64,000 bases of DNA from DASYDU01 sp050248495 (GTDB lineage Bacteria > Planctomycetota > Planctomycetia > Pirellulales > Lacipirellulaceae). A program made the translations under genes and the position numbers. Below are positions 49,538 to 57,882 of the stretch, piece by piece. The DNA is taken from contig JBFWSG010000020.1 in assembly GCA_050248495.1 (NCBI GenBank), forward strand, positions 30,134-94,133. The letters are read 5' to 3'. A model generated the notes under the pieces. That model was given only the letters and a program-made list of their open reading frames with translations. It did not search any database and had not been told where the DNA came from. Positions within the stretch are counted from its first letter, which is position 1; each line of letters starts with the position of its first letter.

Positions 49538-50000
49538 GGGGTCAATCCTTTCCACTGGTTCACCTGGTTCAGACGTAGGCACGCACGAACATTCGTCGTG
49601 TTAAGATTCATCGTAATGAAGTTTCGAAGCGCGGGGCAACCCAAAAGGAGCGGAAATTTCGCGTACAAAATGTAGCGCGCCAAGGTGTTGCAGAATGCGA
49701 CAACTGCCCGTGATTTGTGCCGGGATGCTTGGCATGGTGATTGCATGCTGCGCCGGCACTGCCCCTCGATGAAATTTGTGTTTGGGTTTTTTGCCTGCTC
49801 GGATTGAAAGCGGCATTCGGACCTTGATTTGCCGGGGCGCGGCGGCTTCGCCGGGCGGGACGGCGAAGGTGAAAAATACAGTCTGGCCGTGGCTTTCGGG
49901 GCGGACTAAAATGATAGTAAGTCTCGCGGTGTTCCCTGCGGGGTTGCCGCGATCGGTCTTGGTTCGCCATCACCGCAGGTAATTCCCCACACCGAGTGAG
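49538..50000. other. Divergent promoter region between the zinc-ribbon gene and the HNH gene
   Basis: 463 bases with no supported gene. AT-rich patches such as CTAAAATGATAGTAAGTC near 49906-49923 probably hold the promoter of the HNH gene; GTTAAGATTCATCGTAATG near 49600-49620 may serve the opposite gene. Confidence 0.45.
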
Positions 50001-50633
50001 ATGACTGCCTTCGCCAGCTCTGCCCTGAATTCCAGCGTTCTGTTGCTGAATCGCCAGTACGTCGCCATCCACGTGATCGACGTGCGCCGTGCTTTCGTTC
50101 TGCTGATGCGTCGGCTGGCGGAAGTGATCCACATCGAAGACGGCCAGTGGGGCAACCACGACTTCGAGTCGTGGCGCGAAGTGAGCGACCTCAAGTCGCA
50201 ATTCAAGGAGCCGCACCAGGACTGGATTCAAGCGGTCAATTTCGAGATCCAGGTGCCGCGGGTGCTGCGGCTGTTGCACTACGATCGCGTGCCGAAGCAG
50301 CGCGTCCGGCTCAATCGGCGGAACATCTTCGCCCGCGATGGGAATCACTGCCAATATTGCGGCAAGCGATTCGCCACCAGCGAATTGAGCCTGGACCACA
50401 TTCTGCCGACCTGCCGTGGCGGAGATACGTCGTGGGAGAACCTGGTCTGCGCGTGCGTGAAGTGCAACGTCCGCAAAGGCGGACGCACGCCAAGCGAAGC
50501 CGGCATGAAATTGATCAAGCCGCCGGTGCGGCCGAAGACGAGCCCGCTACTCACGATCAAGCTGGGCAGCCCGAAGTACGCCAGCTGGAAGACGTTCCTG
50601 GACAACGCCTACTGGTCAGTCGACCTGAAGTAG
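50001..50633 (+). CDS. HNH endonuclease family protein
   Basis: The 210-residue protein has an HNH core: CQYCGKRFATSELSLDHILP, then RGGDTSWENLVCACVKCNVR. The cysteine pairs bind zinc and His in LDH plus Asn in WENLV are the active-site residues. The N-terminus (about 1-100) has LNRQYVAIHVIDVRRAFVLL and FEIQVPRVLRLLHYDRVPKQ and is typical of the widespread stand-alone HNH family in planctomycetes, cyanobacteria and actinobacteria. Its target is not known. It stands alone. Confidence 0.88.
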   Translation: MTAFASSALNSSVLLLNRQYVAIHVIDVRRAFVLLMRRLAEVIHIEDGQWGNHDFESWREVSDLKSQFKEPHQDWIQAVNFEIQVPRVLRLLHYDRVPKQRVRLNRRNIFARDGNHCQYCGKRFATSELSLDHILPTCRGGDTSWENLVCACVKCNVRKGGRTPSEAGMKLIKPPVRPKTSPLLTIKLGSPKYASWKTFLDNAYWSVDLK

Positions 50634-50732
50634 GGGCAAGACGGCAAATAGCGGCAAGACAGCAAGCAGCGGCGCGACAGCAAGTCGGCGCACAGCAGCG
50701 ATTTATCGCGTCCGCGCGATCTTCGGTGCGAG

Positions 50733-51011
50733 CTACTCGCAGAGCGGTTTTGCAGCCTTCTCGGTGATCACCGTGCACTGCGGCGCCATCTCGGCGTTGA
50801 GCTCGGTGAAGCCCTTCCACTGCTCCGGCACGTTGTCTTCGTGGAAGATGGCTTCGACCGGGCACTCGGGGACGCACGCTTCGCAGTCGATGCATTCATC
50901 CGGATGGATGTACAGGATCTGTTCGCCCTCGTAGAAGCATTCGACCGGGCAAACGACCACGCAATCGGTGTACTTACATCCGAAGCAAGGTTCGCAAACG
51001 ACGTGCGTCAT
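50733..51011 (-). CDS. fdxA: Ferredoxin, 7Fe (3Fe-4S/4Fe-4S) type
   Basis: A 92-residue ferredoxin. The first cluster site is CEPCFGCKYTDCVVVCPVEC, the second CIDCEACVPECPVEAI. The layout of the first (CEPCFGCKYTDC) is that of the seven-iron FdxA type, with one 3Fe-4S and one 4Fe-4S cluster. The C-terminus is extended by about 30 residues (KGFTELNAEMAPQC). It may accept electrons from oxidoreductases such as the one at 33-37 kb. GGGAGACTC lies upstream of the ATG. Confidence 0.9.
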   Translation of the reverse strand: MTHVVCEPCFGCKYTDCVVVCPVECFYEGEQILYIHPDECIDCEACVPECPVEAIFHEDNVPEQWKGFTELNAEMAPQCTVITEKAAKPLCE

Positions 51012-51463
51012 TTCTCAGAGTCTCCCATGATGGCAAAGCCAAGGCTCGTTTCGAGGGGTGCTCGAAGCGAACGCGGCGGTCTGTCGGTCGCGGCAGCCGA
51101 TCTATCAATCGACCAAACGCTGGCAAGTTCTTGCCTGCAAAGCACTTGGATGCCGCTTCCGGGGCGATTTTTCGCAATCCTAGTACTGCCTATCTGTAGT
51201 GTCAAGCGCCACAAGGCAGGCATTTTCCAGCCCTTGCGGCAATCTTGCTCCGACCGTAGTTCCTACCTATTATTGATGGTAGACGTCATGCGAGCGGTTG
51301 GTTCGCGTGATTGCGGGTCAGGTGGGCTGCGTGGTCGGATTGGGTCGCGGAAAAAGCGCCGGTGCTTGTCGGCACTGATGTCTTATCAACCCTGTCTGGG
51401 CCTGTTGGCGTGTGTTGTTTGGCTGCGTGCCCGCTGGTGGAGCGTCCCGACGAGGTGTAATCC
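51012..51463. other. Spacer between ferredoxin and sigma-factor genes
   Basis: 452 bases without a supported gene. Both flanking genes diverge, so both promoters must be here. ATCCTAGTACTGCCTATC and CCTATTATTGATGG are AT-rich patches. No palindrome was noted. Confidence 0.4.
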
Positions 51464-52039
51464 GTGGCGCTATCGGATATTGACCGCAATCTTCTGGATC
51501 GCTGCTTGAACAACAAGCCGCGGGCGTGGGAAGACTTTGTCGACCGCTACATGGGCCTGGTGGTCCATGTGATCAACCACACCGCCCAGTGCCGCTCGCT
51601 GCGGCTATCGAACGCCGACCGCGAAGATCTGGCGGCCGAGGTGTTTCTGGCGATCGTCGACAATAACATGGCGGTGCTGCGACACTTCCGCGGTCAGAGC
51701 TCGCTGGCGACCTATCTGACCGTCATCGCACGTCGCGTGGTGGTCCGCAAGCTGGTCGAAGGCCGCTCGGCGTTGCCGTTGAGCGAGATGGTGCACCATG
51801 CGGCCGCCGACGACAGCGAGGTGGAGCAGCGGATCAGCAACCATGAGGAGCTCGACCGGCTGCTGGGCGAGCTGCGCGGCTCGGAAGCGGCGGTCGTCCG
51901 GATGTATCATCTGGAAGGCAAGACCTACCAGGAAATCAGTCACGTCGTCGGCATGCCGGAAAACAGCGTCGGCCCGATGCTGAGCCGGGCCCGACTGAAG
52001 CTGCGACGCCATGCTGGCGCGGATCATACGACGGCCTAA
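51464..52039 (+). CDS. RNA polymerase sigma-70 family factor (ECF-like)
   Basis: The 191-residue protein has region 2 (RAWEDFVDRYMGLVVHVINH, then HFRGQSSLATYLTVIARRVV) and region 4 (GSEAAVVRMYHLEGKTYQEI, SHVVGMPENSVGPMLSRARLKLRRH), with only a short linker, as in ECF-type sigma factors. It directs RNA polymerase to a set of alternative promoters. The start GTG has GAGGTG upstream. No anti-sigma factor gene lies beside it, and the next gene encodes a small exported protein that may be a target. Planctomycetes have many such factors. Confidence 0.85.
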   Translation: MALSDIDRNLLDRCLNNKPRAWEDFVDRYMGLVVHVINHTAQCRSLRLSNADREDLAAEVFLAIVDNNMAVLRHFRGQSSLATYLTVIARRVVVRKLVEGRSALPLSEMVHHAAADDSEVEQRISNHEELDRLLGELRGSEAAVVRMYHLEGKTYQEISHVVGMPENSVGPMLSRARLKLRRHAGADHTTA

Positions 52040-52223
52040 GATCGTTGCTATCACGCGCACGATTTGCCCCACCCGCAAAGTCGCCTGGGCGCGTTGCTCG
52101 AGGACAGCTCTCGCGTCGTTCGGCCTCATTCTCGGCGGCCTCGCTGGCCGAAGTTTTTCTGTGTCGGACTATTGCGCACAGTCGATAAGGTCCGTCCAAT
52201 ACTAGCAGGGAGGGTAAGTCGAC

Positions 52224-52652
52224 ATGCGTCGGATTCTGGGAGCGCTACTGGTCAGCACGTTGTGCTTTGCAAATGGAACCGCCCGGGCCGAAGAGGCCGA
52301 GGTCGACGAGTTTGCCGTCGAAGCTACCAGCTCGCCCGTCAACCAGGCCAAGCCGCAGGCGCGCGACGACAGCTGGTATTACCACCCGCAACAAGAAACG
52401 AAGCCGACGAAACCGAATCCGCGGGAGATCGCTCAGCAGCGGGCGATGATCCGCGGCGCGCAGCGCGACGCCCGCATGGCGAGCATGGCCTGGTACGGAC
52501 TGTCCAACAGCCGGCCGACTGCGGCCCCGATCGCCTTCTGCACACCACTCTACGGCCCGGCCTGGCAATCGCCGTACGGCGCCGGATTCTCCTGGCGGAT
52601 GGGCCAGCCGACGTACATCGTGACCAGCCGTCCTACGTACGTGCTGCGGTAG
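52224..52652 (+). CDS. Small exported protein of unknown function
   Basis: A 142-residue protein with a signal peptide (about 1-22, ending GTARA). The mature part is acidic at first (EEAEVDEFAVEATSS), has a region rich in Arg, Gln and Ala (REIAQQRAMIRGAQRDARM), and ends in a Pro/Tyr/Ser-rich part (FCTPLYGPAWQSPYGAGF). GGGAGGGTAAG precedes the ATG. I do not recognise a family. It lies 184 bases after the sigma factor gene. Confidence 0.62.
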   Translation: MRRILGALLVSTLCFANGTARAEEAEVDEFAVEATSSPVNQAKPQARDDSWYYHPQQETKPTKPNPREIAQQRAMIRGAQRDARMASMAWYGLSNSRPTAAPIAFCTPLYGPAWQSPYGAGFSWRMGQPTYIVTSRPTYVLR

Positions 52653-52685
52653 TTTTGGCGTGAAACAGGCCGGGTTTCGGCCGGT

Positions 52686-52713
52686 TTGACTCCCGGCAGG
52701 CGTCTTGTAGAAT
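52686..52713 (+). promoter_or_regulatory. Sigma-70-like promoter of the tandem tatA genes
   Basis: TTGACT (52686-52691) and TAGAAT (52708-52713) are separated by 16 bases. Transcription should start near 52720, about 87 bases before the first tatA. Confidence 0.65.
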
Positions 52714-52806
52714 TGACTGTAACGTTGTGCTGCGCCGTGACTTAGTGGTTCGGGCCGCGGCACAAACAGTTTTTGCGGCGACGCCTGCCGCACTGGATGG
52801 CCCGGC

Positions 52807-52974
52807 ATGTTTGGCATCGGCCCCACAGAATTGCTCATCGTGTTGGGCATCATGTTGCTGCTCTTCGGCACCCGTTTGCCGTCCATCGCGCGTTCGATGG
52901 GCAAGAGCATCACCGAATTCAAGCGCGGCATGCACGAAGACGACGGCTCGACCGATCGACTGGAACAGAAGTAG
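52807..52974 (+). CDS. tatA: Twin-arginine translocase TatA/TatE-type protein (55 residues)
   Basis: The short protein begins FGIGPTELLIVLGIMLLLFG, then TRLPSIARSMGKSITEFKRG and an acidic tail (HEDDGSTDRLEQK). It has the single N-terminal helix, the FG hinge, and the amphipathic helix of TatA/TatE. Tat exports folded proteins such as the phosphatase at 14376. It is followed 66 bases on by a longer paralogue. No tatC is in the window. Confidence 0.9.
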   Translation: MFGIGPTELLIVLGIMLLLFGTRLPSIARSMGKSITEFKRGMHEDDGSTDRLEQK

Positions 52975-53040
52975 TCGATGGGTTTGGCGCTTGAGCCGCG
53001 CGATTGAACCAGCACGCCGGATCGTTGGGAGTGGAAGTCG

Positions 53041-53328
53041 ATGTTTGGAATTGGTCCCACGGAAATGCTGATTGTCGGGATCATCGCCGTGATCCTGTTC
53101 GGCAATCGCCTGCCTTCGGTCGCTCGCTCGCTGGGCAAGAGCATGACCGAGTTCAAAAAGGGCATGCGCGAGTTCGAGAACGAAATGCACAGCTCGATCT
53201 ACTCCGACCCGCCTCGCAGCGAGAGCTACGGAAGGATCGAACATCAGAAGCCGGCGGCAGACAAGCCGGCGGAAGAACAGGCGGGGCCTGCGAATCCGAC
53301 GCCGCCGAACCCGACGCCCAGCGACTGA
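53041..53328 (+). CDS. tatA: Twin-arginine translocase TatA/TatE-type protein (95 residues)
   Basis: A 95-residue paralogue of the gene at 52807, starting FGIGPTEMLIVGIIAVILFG, then NRLPSVARSLGKSMTEFKKG. The extension (about 47-95) is rich in Pro, Ala and Glu (AADKPAEEQAGPANPTPPN). A larger TatA may be the main pore component, or this may be a TatB substitute; that cannot be told. Operon with the first copy is likely; tRNA-Val follows. Confidence 0.88.
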   Translation: MFGIGPTEMLIVGIIAVILFGNRLPSVARSLGKSMTEFKKGMREFENEMHSSIYSDPPRSESYGRIEHQKPAADKPAEEQAGPANPTPPNPTPSD

Positions 53329-53465
53329 GCTGCCACTCGAACGGTTCACCCTGGCGGGCGAGCCGAATTCGGCCGTCTAGCCACTCACGCGCAGGGCGGG
53401 TAAAATCGTGGCTTGGCCGCCGGACGCCAGCGAATTGAAGCAAGTTTGGCGGGCCACACTCTCCC

Positions 53466-53539
53466 GGGCGACTAGCTCAGTTGGTTAGAGCGCTACGTTC
53501 ACACCGTAGAGGTCACAAGTTCGAGTCTTGTGTCGCCCA
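53466..53539 (+). tRNA. tRNA-Val (CAC)
   Basis: The 74-base cloverleaf has acceptor arms GGGCGAC and GTCGCCC, a D-arm (TAGCTCAGTTGGTTAGAGC), the anticodon stem CTACG/CGTAG with loop TTCACAC (anticodon CAC), and the T-arm with GTTCGAGTC. Discriminator A follows. CCA is not encoded. Confidence 0.95.
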
Positions 53540-53971
53540 CTTTCAGTCAATATCGTCCATAAGCTCCTCACAGCGACGCCAGTTGACTGCTCTCGGCGAT
53601 TTGGCGCTCCTCGCTATCCTGGTTGGGCTTATTGCCTGACCGCGCCTCATAGGCCAGCCTGCCACGTCTCAGTCACCCAGCGGTCATTCGCACGTAATCC
53701 GCATCTTGCGCCATCGCGCCAACGACCGGGACAGTATCACTGCCCGCCGGCCTCAGCCAATTCATCGGGAATCATCGTGGCAGCTCGCCCGAGACCCGAT
53801 TTGCAAAAAAGTAGATTGAAAAACAGGCGATTCCGCGGTCAAATTTGGTCTGTCGCTTTCGCAGGCTTAATTGATTTGGCGGTGAACTAAGCCAGCCGAA
53901 ATTGTGTGGATTTGTCCCAAACCTTGACGATTATCGGGCACGCAGTGCCTTGCTGCCCCCTTGGTAGACCC
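53540..53971. other. Spacer between tRNA-Val and the PhnD-like gene
   Basis: No gene is supported. A frame (53528-53890) begins inside the tRNA and reads unlike protein. TTGCAAAAAAGTAGATTG near 53800-53820 is AT-rich and may hold the promoter of the following gene. Confidence 0.45.
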
Positions 53972-55036
53972 ATGAGCCAGCTCAATCCTCCACAGCCCTC
54001 GGTTTCCGTCACTCGTATTCTGTCGATTGTCATTCCGGCCGCCGTCGTCGGCGTCGCGGCGTACGCGCTGGCGTCGCGGTCGGTCACGGTTGCGCGAGAC
54101 GACAACGCGCCCAACATTCTGTCGCGGATGTTTACGGCCGAGTCGGTTCCCGCGGTGAATCAGATGGCGCTCCCCGACAAAGACGGCGACCTGCTAGCGG
54201 ATGCTCCGGAGGATCCGGCGAAATGCATCGCTCCGGACTCCCTAGTATTGTCGTTCATCGCCGGCGAAGAAGAAGGGATCGAAGAATCGAAATGGAAAGA
54301 GTTGATCGACAAGTTGAAAGAGAAGACAGGCAAGGACGTAAAGTATGTCCACTTCACCTCGGTGAATGATCAACTTGCCGCGCTCAAGAATGGCGAAGTC
54401 CACATCGCCGGACTCAATACGGGCATTGTCCCGACCGCCGTGCAACTCGACGGTTTCGTGCCAATTTGCACGTTCGGGCGCGAGGACGGCACGTACGGAT
54501 ACACGATGGAATTCCTGGTTCCGTCCGACAGCAAGATCAAGAAGCTCGACGACATCCGCGGTCATAAGGTGATGTTTACGCGGCTGGACTCGAACTCCGG
54601 TTTTAAAGCGCCGCTGGTGTTGCTGATGGACCAGCCTTACAACATGCTGCCCGATCGAGACTACGAATGGGGATTTTCGCAGGACCATGAGGTGTCGATC
54701 AACAAGATCGCGGCAAAGGAATTTGAAGTGGCCCCGGTCGCCAGCGATATTCTCGCCCGAATGAAGGAGCAGGAACTCATCAAGGATGATCAGTTCAAGT
54801 CGATCTACACCTCCGAACGATTCCCGCCGGCTACGCTGGGCATCGTCTACAATCTCACGCCTGAATTGCAAACCGCGATCCGCGAGGCCCTGATCGGCTT
54901 TGAATTGAAGGGCACGGGGCTGGAGGGAGAATTCGGCGCGGATGCCACGAAACTGGTGGCGGTGAACTACAAAGACGACTGGGCCAACACTCGGCGGATC
55001 GACCAGGTTGTTGCTCAGGCCCGCAATCGAAAGTAA
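53972..55036 (+). CDS. Phosphonate/phosphate-type substrate-binding protein (PhnD-like), membrane-anchored
   Basis: The 354-residue protein has one N-terminal transmembrane anchor (about 14-34, ILSIVIPAAVVGVAAYALAS) and a periplasmic-type binding domain: VLSFIAGEEEGIEESKWKEL, LAALKNGEVHIAGLNTGIVP, YGYTMEFLVPSDSKIKKLDD, SNSGFKAPLVLLMDQPYNML and VAPVASDILARM. The DLRGKxVxFxxxxSxSG theme of PhnD-like proteins is recognisable in DDIRGHKVMFTRLDSNSGFK. No transporter ATPase or permease is adjacent. The start 53972 is favoured, since the frame to 53906 would add an odd N-terminus. Confidence 0.8.
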   Translation: MSQLNPPQPSVSVTRILSIVIPAAVVGVAAYALASRSVTVARDDNAPNILSRMFTAESVPAVNQMALPDKDGDLLADAPEDPAKCIAPDSLVLSFIAGEEEGIEESKWKELIDKLKEKTGKDVKYVHFTSVNDQLAALKNGEVHIAGLNTGIVPTAVQLDGFVPICTFGREDGTYGYTMEFLVPSDSKIKKLDDIRGHKVMFTRLDSNSGFKAPLVLLMDQPYNMLPDRDYEWGFSQDHEVSINKIAAKEFEVAPVASDILARMKEQELIKDDQFKSIYTSERFPPATLGIVYNLTPELQTAIREALIGFELKGTGLEGEFGADATKLVAVNYKDDWANTRRIDQVVAQARNRK

Positions 55037-55063
55037 CGGGACGGCAGCAGAAACCTCGCGATC

Positions 55064-56329
55064 TTATCGTCCGTCTGTGGGCGCGGTGCTGTGTGGATCC
55101 GCGTTTGCGTCCGGCAGTTCAACGTCGACGTAAACCGCCCGGTGGTCCGACGGAAACGAGCCGTGCGTCACGAGCTTGAATAACGGCTCGTTGTCGGCGA
55201 ACCAATAGATTCGGCCGTCCAGCAATTTCAGGTCCGTGGACGGAAGGACATAGTCAACCCGGAGGTTGCCGGATTTGCCGAATGCCGCCGTGTCGTTCTC
55301 AGGGTTGCCGGTGTGGTAAGTGTTGCGGCCGCCATGTAGTTTGCTCGCCTGCGGCCCGCCGGTCCCGGAAGGGGTCAGCGAGGTGTTGATCCGCGGACTC
55401 TTGAGCAGCTGATTGGCCGCGTTCGGACGGCTCGCGCCGTCCACCGGATCGGCGTTTTGATCGCCGAGGATCACAAACGACGCGCCCGGGGTGAGCCCGC
55501 CGTGGGGCCTGGCGGGAGCCGTGTTTCCCGCGGCGGCGAATTCCTGGTCGTCGTAAATGTAGGTGCCTTTGCCCGGCGTCACATAATCACGCCAGAAGCG
55601 AATTTCGTCCGCGTTGCGTTGGCCGTTGCGGTCTTCGTCGCCATCGAAGACGGGAGGCGTCGGATGGCTCGCCAGCACGTGGAGCGTGTGGCCGTGCACG
55701 TCGATCGGCACATCCCAATGGCTCTTCGAGGAGAGCCGCAGCGCATGCCCTTCATCGTCCGAATAGAATTCCGTCGGGATCAAATTGCCCGGCATATCGC
55801 GCCAACGGAAACTCTGAAACGTGCGGACTTCGTCGAATTTGATCGGGTACTTTGAGAGCAGCAAGAGGCCATACTGCCCCGGGAATTGGCCGAATCCGTA
55901 GTCGTCGCCGGCACCTTTCGACTGACCGTTGTGGTCGAGGTCCTTGCCGCTGGGAAGGCCCGTGTTGAAGGGGGAACTTGCTCCTGTGGGCAGAAAGCGA
56001 TACGCGAATGCGATTGGCGTTGAAGGAGTTCCGGTGTGGGCCGCATCGTGGCCGACGCACAAGTAGTTCTTGGCGAAGGCGTCGGCAGCGGCGCCCTCGG
56101 CATCCCAATTGAATTCATTGACGAGCAGAATATCGGGATTGACCCGCTGGATAATTTCCGCGACACGATTGGCGCGGTCGTCGCCGGGCTTCGCCAGTTT
56201 TACAGGCAAGCTCTCTTGGCCGCTCTCAGCATCGGGCGAGAGTGACGAGTTGTAGGTGGCGATCCGGACTTCCTCGCCGCGCGCAGCGACCGCCAGCGGC
56301 ACGAGCAGCAGCACAATCGCCTTAGCCAT
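55064..56329 (-). CDS. Exported endonuclease/exonuclease/phosphatase family protein
   Basis: The 421-residue protein starts with a signal peptide (AKAIVLLLVPLAVAARGE). The EEP fold is shown by RIATYNSSL (first strand), LLVNEFNWD (metal ligand Glu), HVLASHPTPP, FVILGDQNADP and SFPSDHRAVYVDV (catalytic His in SDH). EEP proteins are DNases, phospholipases or phosphatases; the substrate is unknown. The ATG lies inside the end of the preceding gene (56322-57848), overlapping by eight bases, so translation is coupled. The frame to 56587 is overlap only. Confidence 0.85.
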   Translation of the reverse strand: MAKAIVLLLVPLAVAARGEEVRIATYNSSLSPDAESGQESLPVKLAKPGDDRANRVAEIIQRVNPDILLVNEFNWDAEGAAADAFAKNYLCVGHDAAHTGTPSTPIAFAYRFLPTGASSPFNTGLPSGKDLDHNGQSKGAGDDYGFGQFPGQYGLLLLSKYPIKFDEVRTFQSFRWRDMPGNLIPTEFYSDDEGHALRLSSKSHWDVPIDVHGHTLHVLASHPTPPVFDGDEDRNGQRNADEIRFWRDYVTPGKGTYIYDDQEFAAAGNTAPARPHGGLTPGASFVILGDQNADPVDGASRPNAANQLLKSPRINTSLTPSGTGGPQASKLHGGRNTYHTGNPENDTAAFGKSGNLRVDYVLPSTDLKLLDGRIYWFADNEPLFKLVTHGSFPSDHRAVYVDVELPDANADPHSTAPTDGR

Positions 56330-57848
56330 CGCGTCTACCACCGCGGTTGCGCCGCACCAGCATTCCCGCGAACGCCACGGCGAAGAGCGCCAGGGTCGCG
56401 GGCTCCGGCGCAGGCAGTGCGTCGTGCGCGGCACCGCCACCGCTGAGCGTTTCGCCAAAATGGTCGCGCCAAAAGGCGTAGTCGGCTTCGTCGACCGTCT
56501 CCGGCGTGGGATCGTTAAGCAGCGTGCTGCCGGGGACTTCGAGGGCGTCGCGCCACACAGAGTAATCAGCCGCGTCGATCGTTCCATCGCTGTTGTAGTC
56601 GCCGGCGAGCGCCGCGGCGAGCACCTCGAACGCGACGTTGAAGCTAAACGAACCGTTCTGCACGCCGGGGCTGCTGCTGGTCACGAGGATCGAGCCGGAT
56701 TTCATCCCCGGAGTCGACGTATCGAGGGCGATCTGGTGCAAGTTTCCAGAACCCAGAGCCAGATCGCTGCCGCTGGCCGGGCCGAGCAGGCTGCCGAAAT
56801 CTCCGGCGAGGCTGAGCGTGTAGTCGAGCTCATCGGCGCCCAAGGCGGCGATCACGGGCGCCATGTTACTGACGTTCAAGTCGAGCAGATAGCCGGCACC
56901 CTGCAGCAGCGTGACGGGCACCGCCGCCAGCTGCGCCTGCATCAGCGCCGGCAACTGGTAGTCGGCCACGACGGGCAGATGATCGCTGGCAGACTCCAGC
57001 TGGGTCGGCGCGGTCACGACATTTTGACCTCGCAACACGCGCCCAAACACGCGATAGTTGCCGTCGATCAAGTCGAGGCCCTCGTCATCCTCCAACTCGT
57101 TGGTGATGAATTGAAAGTCGATTCGCGACCCCGGGGCGGATGAGGAATATGACTTCTTGAGAGGATCGGCGAAGTCGCCGTTTTCCGGGTCGATGGCCTG
57201 ACCGTTGCCGGCGGAGAGCATGTTCGCGTACGCTCCTTCGCTGGCGCCGCCTGTGAGGTTGTAGTCTCCAGCGTAGATGATGTTGGCGCCCTGACCGAGG
57301 TTATTGCCGTTGCTGCGCAACAGCGCGGCTTCGTTCGCCCGCGTCGACTGGAAGCCGTCAAAGGCCTTCAAGTGGGACGAATAGACATAAAACTCGGCGG
57401 CGGGGCTGCTGTACCCAACCGGTCGAAAACGGCCGCGCCAAGACGGGCGCGTGCCGATGTCGAACGCCGAAGTGGCCAGCAAATCGACCTGGCTCGAATC
57501 GTAGACGAAGGCCTGCAGGTTGAAGCCGTCGCCGAAAGGCGCGACAGAGGCCTGGTAGGTGGACACGCCGTACAGGCCGTTGAGCATTGTGGCCACATTC
57601 TTGGCGTTCTGGCCAGCGGTGGCCTGGTCGACTTCCTGCAGCGCCAAGATGCCGATCCGCTTGGCGATGCCGCCCACGCTCTGATCGCCGATGGCCTGCA
57701 GCACGACGTTCCAATTGGCGTCGCTGCTGGAGGTTGGATTCTTCAGCGTGTTGTAGCTGACGACACGCAACTGGGCTTGGGCGGCGGGCGCAGCAGCCAG
57801 CGTTAAAAACAAAGCCACAAAGCAAACCGGGCCAGGAAATCGCGACAT
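56322..57848 (-). CDS. Exported EEP-family protein with dockerin-like repeat and PEP-CTERM signal
   Basis: The 508-residue protein has a signal peptide (about 1-25, ending AQAQ). EEP motifs follow: LRVVSYNTLK, ILALQEVDQA, FYVYSSHLKAF, IIYAGDYNLTGG and SDHLPVVADY. A middle beta domain (about 305-405) precedes a dockerin-like pair (GDYNSDGTIDAADYSVW, DEADYAFWRDHFG) and the PEP-CTERM signal (PAPEPATLALFAVAFAGMLV then RRNRGGRR). It is paralogous to the gene at 55064 in fold, not in detail. ATG 57848 is used; a TTG three codons upstream is possible. Exosortase should attach it to the cell surface. Confidence 0.87.
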   Translation of the reverse strand: MSRFPGPVCFVALFLTLAAAPAAQAQLRVVSYNTLKNPTSSSDANWNVVLQAIGDQSVGGIAKRIGILALQEVDQATAGQNAKNVATMLNGLYGVSTYQASVAPFGDGFNLQAFVYDSSQVDLLATSAFDIGTRPSWRGRFRPVGYSSPAAEFYVYSSHLKAFDGFQSTRANEAALLRSNGNNLGQGANIIYAGDYNLTGGASEGAYANMLSAGNGQAIDPENGDFADPLKKSYSSSAPGSRIDFQFITNELEDDEGLDLIDGNYRVFGRVLRGQNVVTAPTQLESASDHLPVVADYQLPALMQAQLAAVPVTLLQGAGYLLDLNVSNMAPVIAALGADELDYTLSLAGDFGSLLGPASGSDLALGSGNLHQIALDTSTPGMKSGSILVTSSSPGVQNGSFSFNVAFEVLAAALAGDYNSDGTIDAADYSVWRDALEVPGSTLLNDPTPETVDEADYAFWRDHFGETLSGGGAAHDALPAPEPATLALFAVAFAGMLVRRNRGGRRDG

Positions 57849-57882
57849 CGAAATCAAACTTCAATGCTGCCTTGGCTGTCAG

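Noticed and set aside
53528..53890. 120-residue frame beginning in tRNA-Val
   Set aside because: Starts inside the tRNA and has no protein-like features.
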